From assembly GCA_003330885.1 (NCBI GenBank), contig CP030277.1, forward strand, positions 3,274,001 to 3,338,000: 64,000 nt of DNA, read 5' to 3'. The position numbers and the translations under genes are program-made. The notes under the pieces were generated by a model. The model was not told the DNA's origin. It ran no database searches and was given only the letters and a program-made list of their open reading frames with translations. This DNA comes from Rhodobiaceae bacterium (GTDB taxonomy: Bacteria > Pseudomonadota > Alphaproteobacteria > Parvibaculales > Parvibaculaceae). This document shows, in pieces, positions 62,787-64,000 of the stretch (within the stretch, counting starts at the first letter, position 1; each line of letters starts with the position of its first letter).

Positions 62787-64000
62787 ATGGCGGCTAAGAA
62801 GAAGCAACAAGAAGCACCGGCTGAAGCCGGAAAGATGGGGACAGACAAGCCACTCGGCAAGGGGGACCACCTCTTTCTGGTTGATGGCTCGGGCTACATT
62901 TTCCGGGCCTATCACGCATTGCCGCCGCTAACACGTAAGTCTGATGGGCTGCCAGTGGGCGCGGTCCATGGCTTTTGCAACATGCTCTACAAGCTTATCG
63001 AAGACACAAAAGACGAGTTCGAGCCGACCCACCTAGCCGTCATTTTTGATGCGTCCGGAAAGACATTCCGGAATGACATCTATGGAGAGTACAAGGCCCA
63101 TCGCCCGCCAGCTCCTGAAGACCTGGTTCCTCAGTTCAGCCTGATCCGAGATGCGGTCCGCGCCTTTTCTGTACCTTCCATCGAGATGATGGGATATGAG
63201 GCCGATGATCTGATCGCGACCTATGCTGCTAAAGCCCGCGATGCAGGCGCACGTGTCACCATCGTGTCCTCAGACAAAGACCTTATGCAAATGGTTGGGG
63301 ACAATGTCGACATGCTCGACACAATGAAGTACCGCACCATTGGCCCTGCAGAAGTGGAAGAGAAGTTCGGGGTCGGCCCCGACAAGGTGATCGACGTACA
63401 GGCGCTTGCTGGCGACAGCGCCGACAATGTTCCTGGTGTTCCCGGTATTGGTGTGAAGACCGCCGCATTGCTGATCAATGAATATGGCGACGTGGATACG
63501 CTGTTGGCGCGTGCTGAAGAAATCAAACAGCCCAAACGTCGGCAGAACCTGATTGAATTCGCAGACCAGGCACGTGTTTCCCGCCAGCTGGTGACCCTTG
63601 CTCAAGACGTGCCCGTCACGGAGGGTATGGAGACATTTGGTTTGCGCGACCCAGATCCTGTGACCCTGATCGGTTTCTTCAAGGACATGGAATTCAACAC
63701 GCTTACCCGCCGGGTTGCTGAACGATTTGATGTGGACGGCGACGCGATTGACGCGACAGGCGCCTATGACAATGGGGAGGCGCCTGTCCCCCAAAAGTCG
63801 AAAGGAAGCGCGCCCAAAGCAGCAGAGAAGGGGGGCACACCTGGCATTGCTGAAACGGGGCTCGACAAGGAGCTGGGCAATCTATCCTATGAAACAATCA
63901 CGACGCTCGATGCGCTCAAGCCATGGATCGACGCAGCGTTTGATCAGGGGGAGATCGCCGTCGATACTGAGACAGACTCGCTCGATGCCATGCAGGCGCG
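62787..64000 (+). CDS. polA: DNA polymerase I, N-terminal part (3' truncated by window edge)
   Basis: Open from the ATG at 62787 to the window end (404 codons). The 5'-3' exonuclease domain is complete: LFLVDGSGYIFRAYHALPPL, FDASGKTFRNDIYGEYKAHR, GYEADDLIATYA, SSDKDLMQMV and GVPGIGVKTAA. A linker follows, and then the start of the 3'-5' exonuclease domain (EIAVDTETDSLD, with an intact DxE motif). A basic N-terminal tail (AAKKKQQEA) precedes the domain. It is divergent from the ABC gene. Confidence 0.95.
   Translation, partial: MAAKKKQQEAPAEAGKMGTDKPLGKGDHLFLVDGSGYIFRAYHALPPLTRKSDGLPVGAVHGFCNMLYKLIEDTKDEFEPTHLAVIFDASGKTFRNDIYGEYKAHRPPAPEDLVPQFSLIRDAVRAFSVPSIEMMGYEADDLIATYAAKARDAGARVTIVSSDKDLMQMVGDNVDMLDTMKYRTIGPAEVEEKFGVGPDKVIDVQALAGDSADNVPGVPGIGVKTAALLINEYGDVDTLLARAEEIKQPKRRQNLIEFADQARVSRQLVTLAQDVPVTEGMETFGLRDPDPVTLIGFFKDMEFNTLTRRVAERFDVDGDAIDATGAYDNGEAPVPQKSKGSAPKAAEKGGTPGIAETGLDKELGNLSYETITTLDALKPWIDAAFDQGEIAVDTETDSLDAMQA

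Overview
The window is chromosomal DNA of an alphaproteobacterium. The support is a RegB/RegA (ActS/ActR-type) redox two-component pair, an MmcB-family repair protein, a PAS_5-type protein, PhaF/PhaI-like phasins with a PhaD-like regulator, a probably leaderless leucine leader peptide, and rhizobial-style palindromic repeats (GCATGTTTCCGAAAAGTG type). A marine Hyphomicrobiales/Parvibaculales-like lineage is a reasonable guess but is inference. I see no prophage, insertion sequence, CRISPR array or rRNA. One tRNA-Arg(CCG) is present. The first gene (gyrB) and the last (polA) are cut by the window edges.

Layout. 0-13 kb: gyrB 3' end; leuA with an upstream leader peptide/attenuator; a class A penicillin-binding protein; an anchored PPC-like protein; a YgjP-type metallopeptidase; a VOC protein; a Sco copper chaperone; an ankyrin protein; an MBL-fold hydrolase; then regB-regA and a small membrane protein. 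13-24 kb: an APH-like kinase with mmcB; a cluster of palindromic repeats; an orphan R2-like diiron protein; about 770 bp without genes but rich in hairpins; an RND exporter; TerB; a HAD phosphatase divergent from a TetR-SDR pair; an orphan ParA with a SPOR protein. 24-32 kb: a dispersed biotin pathway (bioA, bioB, bioF-bioD) with a polyamine acetylation/deacetylation-like module (GNAT, HDAC-like amidohydrolase, TetR) inserted; then Ogt and an Ada-AlkA fusion.

34-48.8 kb is the most distinctive region. Two different type I ABC exporters and an HlyD adaptor are divergent from one giant gene (about 2,970 residues). That gene encodes a surface adhesin with 21 exact-length 94-residue (282-bp) cadherin-like repeats, a VCBS/cadherin-like domain, a lectin/DUF642-like domain and RTX repeats. 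No outer-membrane TolC-type partner and no LapD/LapG-type release genes are present here. The DNA repeats show long-range block copying at exact multiples of the unit.

48.8-64 kb: two MFS transporters; a phasin pair with a PhaD-like TetR regulator; a cold-shock protein; a cytochrome P450 with an AlkB-like dioxygenase; a SulP transporter; UDP-glucose dehydrogenase; tRNA-Arg; a TetR regulator divergent from a small membrane protein, with twin operators between them; a PAS_5 protein; an ABC-2-type ATPase; and the 5' part of polA.

Start codons were chosen by Shine-Dalgarno position and family length where possible. All functional names come from motif reading without database searches.
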